From NCBI GenBank assembly GCA_021774695.1, contig JAJFIU010000103.1, forward strand, positions 1 through 48,123: a stretch of DNA of 48,123 nt, in the 5' to 3' direction. Positions 9,408 through 17,817 of the stretch are shown in pieces. Under the pieces are notes generated by a model. That model was not told where the DNA came from. It saw nothing but the letters and a program-made list of their open reading frames with translations, and made no database searches. The stretch is from Alphaproteobacteria bacterium. GTDB taxonomy: Bacteria > Pseudomonadota > Alphaproteobacteria > Sphingomonadales > Kordiimonadaceae. Positions within the stretch are counted from its first letter, which is position 1. The number at the start of each line of letters is the position of its first letter. Both the position numbers and the translations under genes were made by a program.

Positions 9408-10499
9408 ATGAGAAATTCACTTAGATGCCTAGCGGTGGCTTTTGCCCTGTTGTCATTTGGCGCACACGCTAACCCCGATCAATTGTCAGAAGTGCTGGCG
9501 GAAGCAATGAAGGATGGCAATGAACACACGGGCTATTCCTTTTATGTGATCGACAGCGACGAACATTATGGTGCGATGCAGGGAACAGCCGCACCAGACG
9601 GCACAGCGCTGGCTGCCGACCATATGTTCCGTATCGCCAGCATCACCAAGTCCTACACGGCTGCAACGGTTTTAAGGCTGGTGGAGCAAAACAGGCTAGA
9701 TCTGGATGCTCGGTTGACCGATCTGATCAGCGCCGATTTTGATAATATTTTGCGCGGCGATAAATATGACACCAGTGCAATCACCCTACGGCATGTGCTC
9801 AGCCATACGGCGGGCCTGTATGACCACGGACAAAGCAGTCATTACATTGATGCTATTTTCAGCAACTCACACCATGTCTGGACGCGCGAAGAACAAATAA
9901 AGGCCGCTGCAGTGTGGGGTGATCCGGTTGGCGCACCGGGAGAGAAATTCTTCTATTCGGATACAGGCTATTTGCTGCTGGGACATATTATTGAGCGCAC
10001 TACCGGCAACACCTTGCCGCTTGCTGCCAGAGAACACCTCAGGTTTGAGCAGCACAAAATGGTTGAAACCGTGTGGGAACGGGGCGACAGCGTGGCGGTG
10101 CCGAATGGCAAGCGGGTACACCAGTTTTTGTCCGGGCGCGACACCTACACTTGGGACCCGTCTGTCGATATGTATGGCGGTGGCGGCCTTGTAGCAACGC
10201 CGCGTGATGTTGCGCGATTTTACCAACTGTTGCTCGGCGGTAAAATATTTGATCAGCTCGAAACATTGCAAACCATGCTGTCTGCGGATGGCCTGCCGCC
10301 CAGCAGCCCCTATAGACTGGGCATATTCGAGAAAGATTACGGCGATGTGCGTGTGTATGAACATGGCGGATTTTGGGGAACACTAGTGTTCCACGAACCG
10401 TCATCTGGCACCACCATTGCCGGGGCGGCGCTGCGACAGTCAGATTACCCAAAGTTGGTGAAAGCGATGGTATCGTTTCTGGCAAGCAAACAGCCGTAA
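9408..10499 (+). CDS. Exported serine hydrolase, beta-lactamase class C fold
   Basis: A 363-residue penicillin-binding-protein-like hydrolase with a signal peptide (LRCLAVAFALLSFGAHA, cleavage near residue 21). Catalytic motifs are in the expected order: SxxK as Ser78-Ile-Thr-Lys81, a YxN-type YSD at 183-185, and HGG at 319-321 in place of KTG. This set is typical of the esterase/D-aminopeptidase/LACTB-like branch rather than true AmpC enzymes. The ATG at 9408 follows AAGGGTGG. Members hydrolyse esters, beta-lactams or D-amino peptides, so the substrate is open. The gene lies just after the terminator of the amidohydrolase pair and may be transcribed separately. Confidence 0.88.
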   Translation: MRNSLRCLAVAFALLSFGAHANPDQLSEVLAEAMKDGNEHTGYSFYVIDSDEHYGAMQGTAAPDGTALAADHMFRIASITKSYTAATVLRLVEQNRLDLDARLTDLISADFDNILRGDKYDTSAITLRHVLSHTAGLYDHGQSSHYIDAIFSNSHHVWTREEQIKAAAVWGDPVGAPGEKFFYSDTGYLLLGHIIERTTGNTLPLAAREHLRFEQHKMVETVWERGDSVAVPNGKRVHQFLSGRDTYTWDPSVDMYGGGGLVATPRDVARFYQLLLGGKIFDQLETLQTMLSADGLPPSSPYRLGIFEKDYGDVRVYEHGGFWGTLVFHEPSSGTTIAGAALRQSDYPKLVKAMVSFLASKQP

Positions 10500-10524
10500 G
10501 CCTGCTGAATGAATGTTGTTGCAG

Positions 10525-11136
10525 CTATTTTCTCAATTTGCGGTAGGCCGCGATCCGCAGCCCCAGTGTAGTCAGGGCAACAAGCGGTATCAACACACCC
10601 AGCGGCAATGTGTCGGGCACGTTTGGCAGCGAACGACCAATGAAAATCAGCCAAATATAATAGCTGCCGATTTTATGGAGCCGCTTCCAATTTTTTGCAC
10701 CCAGCTTGCGCACCGCCGCATTGTTGGATGTGAGGGTCATCAACAGCAAAAACAAATAGGCCAGCCCACCACCTGTCAGCGCGCCGGCCGTGCGGCTTTC
10801 TTCCGTCAGAATCAAGTTCGACAAAACCAACCCGGCGTGAATAAAATGAACCAGCGCAAAAGAAAGGCCGATATAGCGCCGGTTTTTCATCGCCCAGCGG
10901 CCGTATGTACCGCGGAACAAAATCTGAATGCTGGAGGCAGTGAAAGCCATGATAAACAGCGCAAACGCTAACCACGCTGTGGGTTTCAATACATTGGGCA
11001 GCATACCCAGATAGCTGCCCCATACACTCATCGAGCCGATAAGAAACACCATCAGCATCACGCCGACACAGGCGATCATGGCAGGCCCTTGGTTAAGGGC
11101 CATTCCCGTTGGTTTTATAGGTTTCTGGTTCGTCAC
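10525..11136 (-). CDS. YedZ/MsrQ-like ferric-reductase-type haem membrane protein
   Basis: A 203-residue protein with about six membrane helices. The motifs RRYIGLSFALVHFIHAG and NWKRLHKIGSYYIWLIF match the ferric-reductase-like transmembrane domain found in YedZ (MsrQ), with conserved histidines that ligate b-type haem. MsrQ passes electrons from the inner membrane to the periplasmic methionine sulfoxide reductase MsrP. No msrP (yedY) gene is visible here, so another electron acceptor or a distant msrP is possible. The gene converges on the serine hydrolase and is divergent from the GNAT gene. Confidence 0.75.
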   Translation of the reverse strand: MTNQKPIKPTGMALNQGPAMIACVGVMLMVFLIGSMSVWGSYLGMLPNVLKPTAWLAFALFIMAFTASSIQILFRGTYGRWAMKNRRYIGLSFALVHFIHAGLVLSNLILTEESRTAGALTGGGLAYLFLLLMTLTSNNAAVRKLGAKNWKRLHKIGSYYIWLIFIGRSLPNVPDTLPLGVLIPLVALTTLGLRIAAYRKLRK

Positions 11137-11289
11137 AAGCTATTCTCCGTTGGGCCAACTATCTGTTCGCCCGGGTTTGCGCTCTTGAAATTCTATTCTC
11201 AATCAGGGAATAGTTTCACACCGCTCTATTTATTTCCAGCGCCTTTTGGGCGCACCTCAAAAGCGAGCCTTCAAAGTGAGATTACCGTG

Positions 11290-11844
11290 ATGCTGCAATT
11301 AAAGCCAATTCCCGACAGTGATGTTGATGCCTTCTATGAGATGATCAGCGACCCCAGCTTGTCGGTCAACACAGGCTCCATCCCCATGGGTGTTGATCGC
11401 GCATGGGCGTTGAACCGGCTGCGCGAACGGCGCGAGGAAGAGGCCGCAGGTAAACGGGTTGACGACGGATTGTATGACGACGAAACTCTGGTGGGCATGG
11501 CTGGCTGGTTCTATAATGAGCACGATCAGATGGAGATAGGCTACGCTATTCACAAAGACCACCGAGGCAAAGGCCTCGCGACACGCGCCGCTGCGATGGT
11601 GGTCGATAAGCTGAGAGAGGGCGGTTACAACGGCGCGATTTTCGCGCAGTATTTTAAAGATAACCCTGCCTCGGGCCGCGTGCTGGAAAAACTAGGCTTT
11701 GAAAAAGAAAGCTCCACCGAAGGGCCTTCTGCCTCCCGCGTCGGACTGTCCCCGGCCTGGATCGCGAAATTGAATGCATTGTCCGACGCCGGGCTGCAAG
11801 ATGCTGCTGCGGCAAAACCGCTGGAAGGGCAAAGCAACAAATGA
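11290..11844 (+). CDS. GNAT-family N-acetyltransferase
   Basis: A 184-residue acetyltransferase in the RimJ/RimL style. The acetyl-CoA binding motif is clear: YAIHKDHRGKGLATRAA (motif A, RGKGxAT), followed by GAIFAQYFKDNPASGRVLEKLGF (motif B, NxxSxRVLEKLGF). The frame is open further upstream, but the domain begins at MLQLKPIPDSD, so ATG 11290 is preferred. GTG 11287 is an alternative. Acceptor substrate (protein N-terminus, small amine or antibiotic) is unknown. Its TGA overlaps the ATG of the DUF1254 gene (ATGA), implying coupled translation of two functionally unrelated-looking products. Confidence 0.85.
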   Translation: MLQLKPIPDSDVDAFYEMISDPSLSVNTGSIPMGVDRAWALNRLRERREEEAAGKRVDDGLYDDETLVGMAGWFYNEHDQMEIGYAIHKDHRGKGLATRAAAMVVDKLREGGYNGAIFAQYFKDNPASGRVLEKLGFEKESSTEGPSASRVGLSPAWIAKLNALSDAGLQDAAAAKPLEGQSNK

Positions 11845-13235
11845 TGACAATACCCATCAAGGTACTGCGCGCGATTATAATATGGTCGTTGCTTTCGTTG
11901 ACGACGCTGCCGGTGACTGCACAGGAGCCAGTGCTGGACGAAATAGGCCTAAATGCCGCGCGCGCTTACATATTCGGCTATCCACTGGTGTTGATGGACG
12001 AGACCCGAAAGGCCACCGTCGGTGATGCCTTTAACCGGTTAAACCATTTGCGCAGTTTCCCTGATCACCGCTTTCGCAGGGTTGTGCGTGCCAATGTAGA
12101 TACGCTTTATTCCACCATCTGGTTTGACCTGTCAGACGGCCCGATTGTGGTTGGCCTGCCAGCCAGTGGTGGCCGCTACTATGTGATGCCGATCCATGAT
12201 GCATGGACCAATGTTATTGCCTCCATTGGCAGCCGGACAACCGGCAACGACGCTTATACTGTGTTAGTTGCGGGGCCAAATTGGCACGGCGCAGTGCCGG
12301 AGGGCATGACACTTGTACGCTCGCCGACCAAAATGGCCTGGGCCATTGCCCGCATTGATACACCGGGCGGGGCAGATTTTGTTGCGGCGCATAAGTTTCA
12401 AGACGGCATGACCGTCCAATCACTCGCCAGCTTGCAGCTGGGCGAATCCGCGCAGCCGCCGCTGAGTGCCAGGGAGGCCTATAGCGGGTATAATCCCAAA
12501 ACTCGTGTATCAGACTTGGGCGCAGGTGTTTTTTTCAACACGCTTGCCCGGCTTTTGGAAGATAACCCGCCAGCCACCGCCGATGCGGCTATGGTTGACG
12601 GGCCGTTAAAGCTTATCGGTGTTGAGGCCGGAAAACCTTTTCCCGCAACAGCTAAAACTATGTCCGAAAGGGTCTCAATGAACGAAGCGGTCTACCGCAC
12701 ACAACAGGCCGTGCTCGCTGTGCAAAACCAGGTGCCGAAGAGCGCCACCTATTGGGCTGGCATGCCCGGCGGGCCTCGGCTCGGCGTATATGGCACTCGC
12801 TATCCACTGCGGGCCTATGTGGCGATGGTAGGGCTGGGCGCTAACGAGCCCGAAGATGCGGTTTACCCCAACACCACGCAAGACGAAAACGGTGAAACAT
12901 TGACCACAGACAGGCGCTATGTGCTGCATTTGTCGGCAGATCAAATTCCGCCGGTGAATGCCTTCTGGTCGCTGACTGTTTATAACCAACATTATTATCT
13001 GGCTGAAAACCCCATCGATCGTTATGCGCTGGGCAGCAGGGATGATTTGACATTCAATGAAGACGGCTCGGTTGATATTTATATCCAGACACATGAGCCT
13101 GAGGGTGTGCCCCTGAGTAACTGGCTGCCTGCGCCGCAGTTTGGCGCGTTTGGACTTAACATGCGGCTTTATTGGCCCAAAGAACGGGTGCTGGACGGCG
13201 ATTGGAACATGCCCGGTGTTCAGGTGGTTGATTAA
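11841..13235 (+). CDS. Exported DUF1254/DUF1214 protein
   Basis: A 464-residue exported protein: hydrophobic leader VLRAIIIWSLLSLTTLPVTA with cleavage near residue 28, then the DUF1254 domain (AYIFGYPLVLMDETRKA through RANVDTLYSTIWFDLSDGP and YYVMPIHDAWTNV) and a C-terminal DUF1214 domain (FWSLTVYNQHYYLAENPIDRYALGSR). Proteins with this pair of domains are common in the periplasm of Proteobacteria, and their biochemical role is not established. Start ATG 11841 overlaps the GNAT stop; ATG 11844 is an alternative. Its stop overlaps by four bases with the stop of the opposite-strand DUF454 gene. Confidence 0.9.
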   Translation: MMTIPIKVLRAIIIWSLLSLTTLPVTAQEPVLDEIGLNAARAYIFGYPLVLMDETRKATVGDAFNRLNHLRSFPDHRFRRVVRANVDTLYSTIWFDLSDGPIVVGLPASGGRYYVMPIHDAWTNVIASIGSRTTGNDAYTVLVAGPNWHGAVPEGMTLVRSPTKMAWAIARIDTPGGADFVAAHKFQDGMTVQSLASLQLGESAQPPLSAREAYSGYNPKTRVSDLGAGVFFNTLARLLEDNPPATADAAMVDGPLKLIGVEAGKPFPATAKTMSERVSMNEAVYRTQQAVLAVQNQVPKSATYWAGMPGGPRLGVYGTRYPLRAYVAMVGLGANEPEDAVYPNTTQDENGETLTTDRRYVLHLSADQIPPVNAFWSLTVYNQHYYLAENPIDRYALGSRDDLTFNEDGSVDIYIQTHEPEGVPLSNWLPAPQFGAFGLNMRLYWPKERVLDGDWNMPGVQVVD

Positions 13236-13603
13236 CCTTCACTTGGCCCTTCAGGGCGGCTGAGCACAAATGTGGCCGCGCCGGTTAGCACTATGGCCTG
13301 TATGATCAAAACCATGTTGGATGCGCCCAGAACCACTGACAGAATGAAAGTTAGCGCCATGATAATGGCAGCGCTGATTTTGGTGCGCCTGCCAATGCTA
13401 CCGTCGCGCTGCCAGTTGCGGATCAGCGAACCAAATTGCGGATGGTTAACCAGCCATGCGTTCAGCCGCGGTGAGCTGCGGGCGAAGGCAAATGCCGCCA
13501 ACAGCAAAAACGGCGTCGTCGGCAATAGCGGCAAGACTATACCGATAAAACCCAGCGCCAACGCGGTTAGGCCGACTATCATCCAAATCATTCTAATGGG
13601 CAT
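13232..13603 (-). CDS. DUF454/YbaN-family inner membrane protein
   Basis: A 123-residue membrane protein with an N-terminal helical hairpin (MIWMIVGLTALALGFIGIV and TTPFLLLAAFAFARSSPRL) and a C-terminal pair of helices (ISAAIIMALTFILSVVLG, VLIIQAIVLTGAATFVLS). The segment LPLLPTTPFLLLAAFAFARS followed by NAWLVNHPQFGSLIRNW is the hallmark of the YbaN/DUF454 family. Function is unknown in the family. It converges on the DUF1254 gene with a four-base overlap of the stop codons. Confidence 0.9.
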   Translation of the reverse strand: MPIRMIWMIVGLTALALGFIGIVLPLLPTTPFLLLAAFAFARSSPRLNAWLVNHPQFGSLIRNWQRDGSIGRRTKISAAIIMALTFILSVVLGASNMVLIIQAIVLTGAATFVLSRPEGPSEG

Positions 13604-13647
13604 GCAGGCAAGTTTCCAATGGCTAGTTTTGCTGCGGGTGTATAGTA

Positions 13648-14199
13648 TTAATCAACGCTCTTGATGTGCGAGAGAAGATATTTGTAGCGTCCGCCGTCGC
13701 CGTCGGCCACCGGTAATTCCAGCATGCCAATATCTCTGAAAATTTTGCCAAAGTTCCTGAGGTCGCGTCGATAATATCGGATGCGGCGTTCTATAACCTG
13801 GCTTTTCCATGAAAGTTCGCACATCCCCGTTGAAAATTGAGCAGCCTCTGTAATATCCATGCCTGCCATTGAACGACCGACCATGTCTTCAATACCACTA
13901 CCAGCCAATCTCATTTGCGCAGTACCGTCTGGTTTGCATACAATAAGCCCCAGGTTATGGCTAAATTTGGCCATTTCCCGAAACAAAAGGTCAGATTTTT
14001 TCGGTGGACGACCATCGATGACCAGCGAGAGCCACCAGTCGAACACTTTGGTGGCCTCGTCGCAGCGAAGCGTGCCCCTGAAAACACGCAGCTGCTCTGC
14101 ACTGGGCATTTTGCCCGTGAAAGCCGGCCCGACATAATACTCTTTGATTGCCGGGTCGTTTTCACCGTTTTGAATATAGTCCAGTCGAACAATTTGCAT
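13648..14199 (-). CDS. PAS_5-type PAS domain protein
   Basis: A 183-residue cytoplasmic protein. Its centre matches the alphaproteobacterial PAS_5 family: FDWWLSLVIDGRPPKKSDL, then an LGLIVCKPDGTAQMRLAGSG strand pair, then DMVGRSMAGMDITE. Family members are small sensor-like proteins of unknown ligand, sometimes tied to cell-cycle or stress control. There is no kinase or output domain, so it probably acts through a partner. It starts at ATG 14199. It is not obviously linked to a neighbour; OxyR lies 142 bases away on the same strand, upstream. Confidence 0.75.
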   Translation of the reverse strand: MQIVRLDYIQNGENDPAIKEYYVGPAFTGKMPSAEQLRVFRGTLRCDEATKVFDWWLSLVIDGRPPKKSDLLFREMAKFSHNLGLIVCKPDGTAQMRLAGSGIEDMVGRSMAGMDITEAAQFSTGMCELSWKSQVIERRIRYYRRDLRNFGKIFRDIGMLELPVADGDGGRYKYLLSHIKSVD

Positions 14200-14341
14200 G
14201 GCATGTCTTTGCTATTCTAGCGCGCCATGTCAGTGCACACATGATCGCGGCGTTGCAGACGGTAACATACACAGGCGGCGTATCGCGTAACGTAAGGGTC
14301 AACCCCGCCGATGGATACTAGCATTTGAATGATCGTTGCCG

Positions 14342-15241
14342 CTAGGCTGAAATAACAGACTTTTTTATAGCAGCGCCCAGCGCCTCGAACGTTTTAGCCC
14401 TTGGGTTGGTCGCCCGCCATATCAGGCCAATCATTCGTGTTGGGACGCTGTCCTTAAACGTGGCTATATCCACTTCCAAATTGTTGGTGATGCCTGCGTC
14501 TATTGCCATGCCGGGCAGAAGGGTGATGCCACGACCGGCAGCCACCATAGGCAGAATTGTTGCCAGGCTGGTGCTGGCCAGTTCTTGTTTAGCGCTGCGG
14601 CCGACCAGTTGGCAGGCGTCCAATGCATGGTCACGCAGGCAGTGGCCTTCATCCAGCAGTAACAGGTTGCTTTCGTCCAGATCGCTAGTGGTGATGCTTG
14701 CGCCCGGCGCCTGGCCTTTTGGGTACACAGCGACAAACCGGTCTGGAAACAGAGGCATTTCATGCACGTTGCCGCATTCAAACGGCAGTGCGAACAATAC
14801 GACATCAAGTTCGCCTGCGCGCAGCAGACCACACAATTCGGCTGATTTGTCTTCGCGCAGATAAAGGTCCAGATGCGGTAACTGTTCGCTGATAAACGGG
14901 ATGATTTTCGGCAGAAGATACGGTGCAATCGTTGGGATCACACCCATGCGGATGGTGCCGCGCAGCGGATCCTTAGCCGCTTCGGCCATATCGGTCAGGT
15001 CGTCAACATCATTCAGGATACCCTGCGCGCGCCGCACCACTTCATTGCCTAGGCTCGTGAACATCACTGACCGTTTGGTGCGCTCCACCAACTGAGCACC
15101 CAGCAGGTTCTCAATTTCCTGAATGCCAGCGGATAATGTTGACTGCGTTACATGGCAAGCCTCGGCCGCTCTGCCAAAATGGTTGGTTTTGTGGAGCGCA
15201 GCCAGATAGCGCAATTGTTTCAGGGTTGGCGGGAAACTCAT
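14342..15241 (-). CDS. oxyR: OxyR-type hydrogen-peroxide-sensing LysR regulator
   Basis: A 299-residue LysR-family regulator. An N-terminal winged helix-turn-helix (residues 5-65, with HFGRAAEACHVTQSTLSAGI) is followed by the substrate-binding domain. The peroxide-sensing pair of OxyR is present: Cys201 in DEGHCLRDH and Cys210, separated by eight residues as in E. coli Cys199/Cys208. This makes OxyR much more likely than CysB- or CbbR-type regulators. It would activate catalase and peroxidase genes on oxidation. No katG or ahpC lies next to it in the window. A promoter with TATAAT lies 43-48 bases upstream of the start. Confidence 0.9.
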   Translation of the reverse strand: MSFPPTLKQLRYLAALHKTNHFGRAAEACHVTQSTLSAGIQEIENLLGAQLVERTKRSVMFTSLGNEVVRRAQGILNDVDDLTDMAEAAKDPLRGTIRMGVIPTIAPYLLPKIIPFISEQLPHLDLYLREDKSAELCGLLRAGELDVVLFALPFECGNVHEMPLFPDRFVAVYPKGQAPGASITTSDLDESNLLLLDEGHCLRDHALDACQLVGRSAKQELASTSLATILPMVAAGRGITLLPGMAIDAGITNNLEVDIATFKDSVPTRMIGLIWRATNPRAKTFEALGAAIKKSVISA

Positions 15242-15283
15242 CGACCGTTCCGATAAATAAAATTAAAAGAATGTGTCGGTTCG

Positions 15284-15311
15284 ATTATAAATAGAGCAGT
15301 GATAATCACAA
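15284..15311 (-). promoter_or_regulatory. Candidate sigma-70 promoter for oxyR
   Basis: On the minus strand, TTGTGA (15311-15306) and a perfect TATAAT (15289-15284) are separated by 16 bases, placing the start of transcription about 36 bases before the oxyR ATG. The -35 matches at four of six positions. Confidence 0.5.
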
Positions 15312-15464
15312 ACGAAATTCGGTTGAACAACGTGAAAAAGCATCTGGTCGCAAAAAATGGATGAAAATCCATACTTTTGGCACGTTGCCTGATTGTGGAC
15401 ACATTTGGGCTATTTGGTGGCTGAGTGAAGTACCTGAATACGGTTCCGGAGTTGGGTGCAAGAC

Positions 15465-15492
15465 AAAAAAATGGCCGGGTAAAAACCCGGCC
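15465..15492 (-). terminator. Rho-independent terminator of the tad operon
   Basis: On the minus strand, an 8-bp perfect stem GGCCGGGT/ACCCGGCC (15492-15485 with 15480-15473), a four-base loop and, after one A, a run of seven Ts. It lies 313 bases past the tadC stop and matches the end of a long leftward transcript. Confidence 0.88.
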
Positions 15493-15496
15493 CGAG

Positions 15497-15793
15497 TCAC
15501 GACAGCGAGGATAGTGTGATCACGTGAAACGCGATCACAACAGGAGTGGGCACAACTAGGTCGCGCCCTCTCGCACCCCCCAAAGACCAAATATTGACGG
15601 CTTGGTCAATGATTCTCTTGAAAGAATCACAAAAATCATCTGTTTTGTCGCGTTTTTCCACACCTATGGTCAAAATACCATGCATTGTGCCTGTGTAAGT
15701 TGATGCTGAATGCCTGACGTGCGGGCATAGTGTTCTATATTGGGACGATAGCATTTCGCCGCACACTTGATTCGTCGAGCCCATTACATCCAT
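15497..15793 (-). CDS. Possible small protein at the end of the tad operon
   Basis: A 98-residue open frame that begins 11 bases after the tadC stop and ends just before the operon terminator. A GGAGG at 15797-15801 stands three bases before ATG 15793 and twelve before a second in-frame ATG at 15784; neither spacing is ideal. The product has no recognisable domain, no signal peptide and no membrane helix, and a hydrophobic tail PTPVVIAFHVITLSSLS. Position and ribosome site argue for a gene; composition and lack of family argue against. If it is not coding, the 320-base stretch is an untranslated 3' end containing two short hairpins (15516-15538 and around 15608-15625). Confidence 0.3.
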   Translation of the reverse strand: MDVMGSTNQVCGEMLSSQYRTLCPHVRHSASTYTGTMHGILTIGVEKRDKTDDFCDSFKRIIDQAVNIWSLGGARGRDLVVPTPVVIAFHVITLSSLS

Positions 15794-15804
15794 AAGCCTC
15801 CGCC

Positions 15805-16788
15805 CTAGTTTTTGACGATAAAGTCATCGACTACTTTGCACGCAGCAGGGCCCAAGAGCACCACAAACAGCGTAGGCAGGATAAACAGTATAAGCGGGAT
15901 GGTTAGCGTCGCGGGCAGGCGGGCTGCTTTCTCCTCGGCTTGCATAAGACGTTCGTTTCTGAACTCGGCCGACAAAACCCGCAAGCTTGTGGCCAGCGGT
16001 GTGCCGTAGCGTTCGCTTTGCACCAAAGTTGTTACCACACCGCGCAGTGCGGGCAGGTCTACCCGGTCTGACAAGTTCAACAAGGCCTGACGGCGTTCGG
16101 GCAGGAAACCCAGCTCGATGGACGCCAATGAAAATTCGTCGCCCAGTTCGGGGGTTGCGCGCCCTAGCTCTTTGGCGACGCGGTTAAGGGCGCTGTCCAA
16201 CGTTAGTCCCGCTTCCGCGCATACCACCAGCAGGTCCAGCGCGTCGGGCAAGCCCTTGCGAATTGCGGCGGTGCGTTTTTGCTTGGCATTGCTGACAAAG
16301 ATATCCGGCATTTTAAGACCGAGGAAAACCAGTCCCGCCGCCATGATCGGATGAAAAGTCTCATATTCGGCCAACACGCCCATGCCGTAAAACAGTAATA
16401 TTCCGACCAAGCCCATCACCAATGGCATGACTAAGCGTGCAACCTGATAGATCACCAAAGCGTCTTTGGAGCGGTAGCCGGCTTGTTGAAGTCCGAGGGT
16501 CAGCTTCTTGGTTTGTTCGGTTTGTAGAAGTTTTAGCTTCTCGGCTAAGGCGCGCAAATGGCCAACGCCGTCAACTTTGTTGATCTGGGATTTGCGTTTG
16601 GTCGACCGGACCAACCCGGCTTTCAGCGCATCACGCCGGTCTTGCAGGTTTTTAACCCGGCCAATCATCGGCTTGCTGACCAGTGCAGTTTGGTAAACTG
16701 CCACCAGCACCATGAAGGCAACAACCCCTGCGAACATCGACAATAAGTCGATCATAGGGATACCTAAAAACTCGCTTGTGCTATCCAT
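15805..16788 (-). CDS. tadC: Tad pilus inner-membrane platform protein TadC
   Basis: A 327-residue type II secretion F-domain protein, one of two platform proteins of the Tad pilus machine. ATG 16788 is chosen because GAGG lies six bases upstream; it follows the tadB stop by one base. A membrane helix near the N-terminus (DLLSMFAGVVAFMVLVAVY) precedes a cytoplasmic stretch, then a second helix pair (VMGLVGILLFYGMGVLAEY). The T2SSF domain follows, with GLPDALDLLVVCAEAGLTLDS, and a C-terminal helix (LTIPLILFILPTLFVVLLGP). It pairs with TadB and couples to the CpaF ATPase. Confidence 0.93.
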   Translation of the reverse strand: MDSTSEFLGIPMIDLLSMFAGVVAFMVLVAVYQTALVSKPMIGRVKNLQDRRDALKAGLVRSTKRKSQINKVDGVGHLRALAEKLKLLQTEQTKKLTLGLQQAGYRSKDALVIYQVARLVMPLVMGLVGILLFYGMGVLAEYETFHPIMAAGLVFLGLKMPDIFVSNAKQKRTAAIRKGLPDALDLLVVCAEAGLTLDSALNRVAKELGRATPELGDEFSLASIELGFLPERRQALLNLSDRVDLPALRGVVTTLVQSERYGTPLATSLRVLSAEFRNERLMQAEEKAARLPATLTIPLILFILPTLFVVLLGPAACKVVDDFIVKN

Positions 16789-16789
16789 T

Positions 16790-17776
16790 TTAAACCTCAA
16801 ACCGTATCATTTTGCTCATTACCAGCATGCCAAGGCCCATCCAGATTAAACCGCCAATACCGGCAACGATTGCCTTGGGGTGGGTAAACAAGATGATGCC
16901 GTAGTCGTAGTTCAGCGTCATGATCAAACCCAGCATGATGAAGGGCAGCACACCGACAATCCAGGCGCTGGCTTTGGCTTCTGATGACATAGCGCGGATT
17001 TTTAGCTTCATCGCCTGACGCTGGCGCAGGATACCTGACAAATTGCCCAGGGTTTCGCCCAGGTTGCCGCCGGTTTCCCGTTGGACCACCAACGAAATTA
17101 CAAAGAATTTAAAGTCCGGGGTATCCAGCCGGTCTGCGGTTTCCCACAGAACTTCTTCCAGCTGTTTGCCCAGCCGCATACCGTCCGTGATTTTACGGAA
17201 TTCGGCGCTCGTGGGCGCGCTTAATTCCTGGCCAACGTTTGCTATACATTCATTCACCGGCAGGCCGGACTTCAACCCGCGCACCATCAAATCAATCCCC
17301 TCGGGGAATTGTTTGGTAAAGCGCTCGATGCGCGATGTTATGCGTTTGCCGATGTAAAAATGCGGCAGGCCAACACCTGCTATAACGCCGAGCGCCAGCG
17401 AAAGCAGAAGCGGGAATCCCGCCAGAAGCAACAAAACCAGTGCGGTAGTGCCAAGGGCAACGCATCCAGCTGCGTAGCGTTGCAGGGCAATATCCATTCC
17501 TGCTTTGGATAGACGAATTTGCAATTGGTCGCGTCGGGGCACGAACATGGAAAGGGTTGCGGCAAGGCCGGTTTGTTGTTGGTTGACACGGATTGATGCC
17601 GACTGGGTGCGGACAGTTCGGGATTCGCTGAACCGGTTTTTGAAATGGTCCAGTTTGGCACGGACTTGCTTTTGGCTTTTGCCCAGCATCCGGCCCAGCA
17701 CCAGCAGTGCGACAACCAAAATGGTAATCATCAGCCCTGCGGCAAATAGAATGACTGTTACATTGGTGTCTTGCAT
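16790..17776 (-). CDS. tadB: Tad pilus inner-membrane platform protein TadB
   Basis: A 328-residue T2SSF-domain membrane protein. It has an N-terminal helix (VTVILFAAGLMITILVVALLVLG), a paired helix (ALVLLLLAGFPLLLSLALGVIAGV), the conserved cytoplasmic FPEGIDLMVRGLKSGLPVNECI motif and C-terminal helices (AWIVGVLPFIMLGLIMTL, IVAGIGGLIWMGLGMLVM). It forms the platform complex with TadC. It sits between cpaF and tadC in the standard order of alphaproteobacterial cpa/tad loci, 41 bases after the cpaF stop. Confidence 0.93.
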   Translation of the reverse strand: MQDTNVTVILFAAGLMITILVVALLVLGRMLGKSQKQVRAKLDHFKNRFSESRTVRTQSASIRVNQQQTGLAATLSMFVPRRDQLQIRLSKAGMDIALQRYAAGCVALGTTALVLLLLAGFPLLLSLALGVIAGVGLPHFYIGKRITSRIERFTKQFPEGIDLMVRGLKSGLPVNECIANVGQELSAPTSAEFRKITDGMRLGKQLEEVLWETADRLDTPDFKFFVISLVVQRETGGNLGETLGNLSGILRQRQAMKLKIRAMSSEAKASAWIVGVLPFIMLGLIMTLNYDYGIILFTHPKAIVAGIGGLIWMGLGMLVMSKMIRFEV

Positions 17777-17817
17777 GGCGTGTCCGTTCTGGGTTTTTGG
17801 TCTGTCTTTAAATCAGG

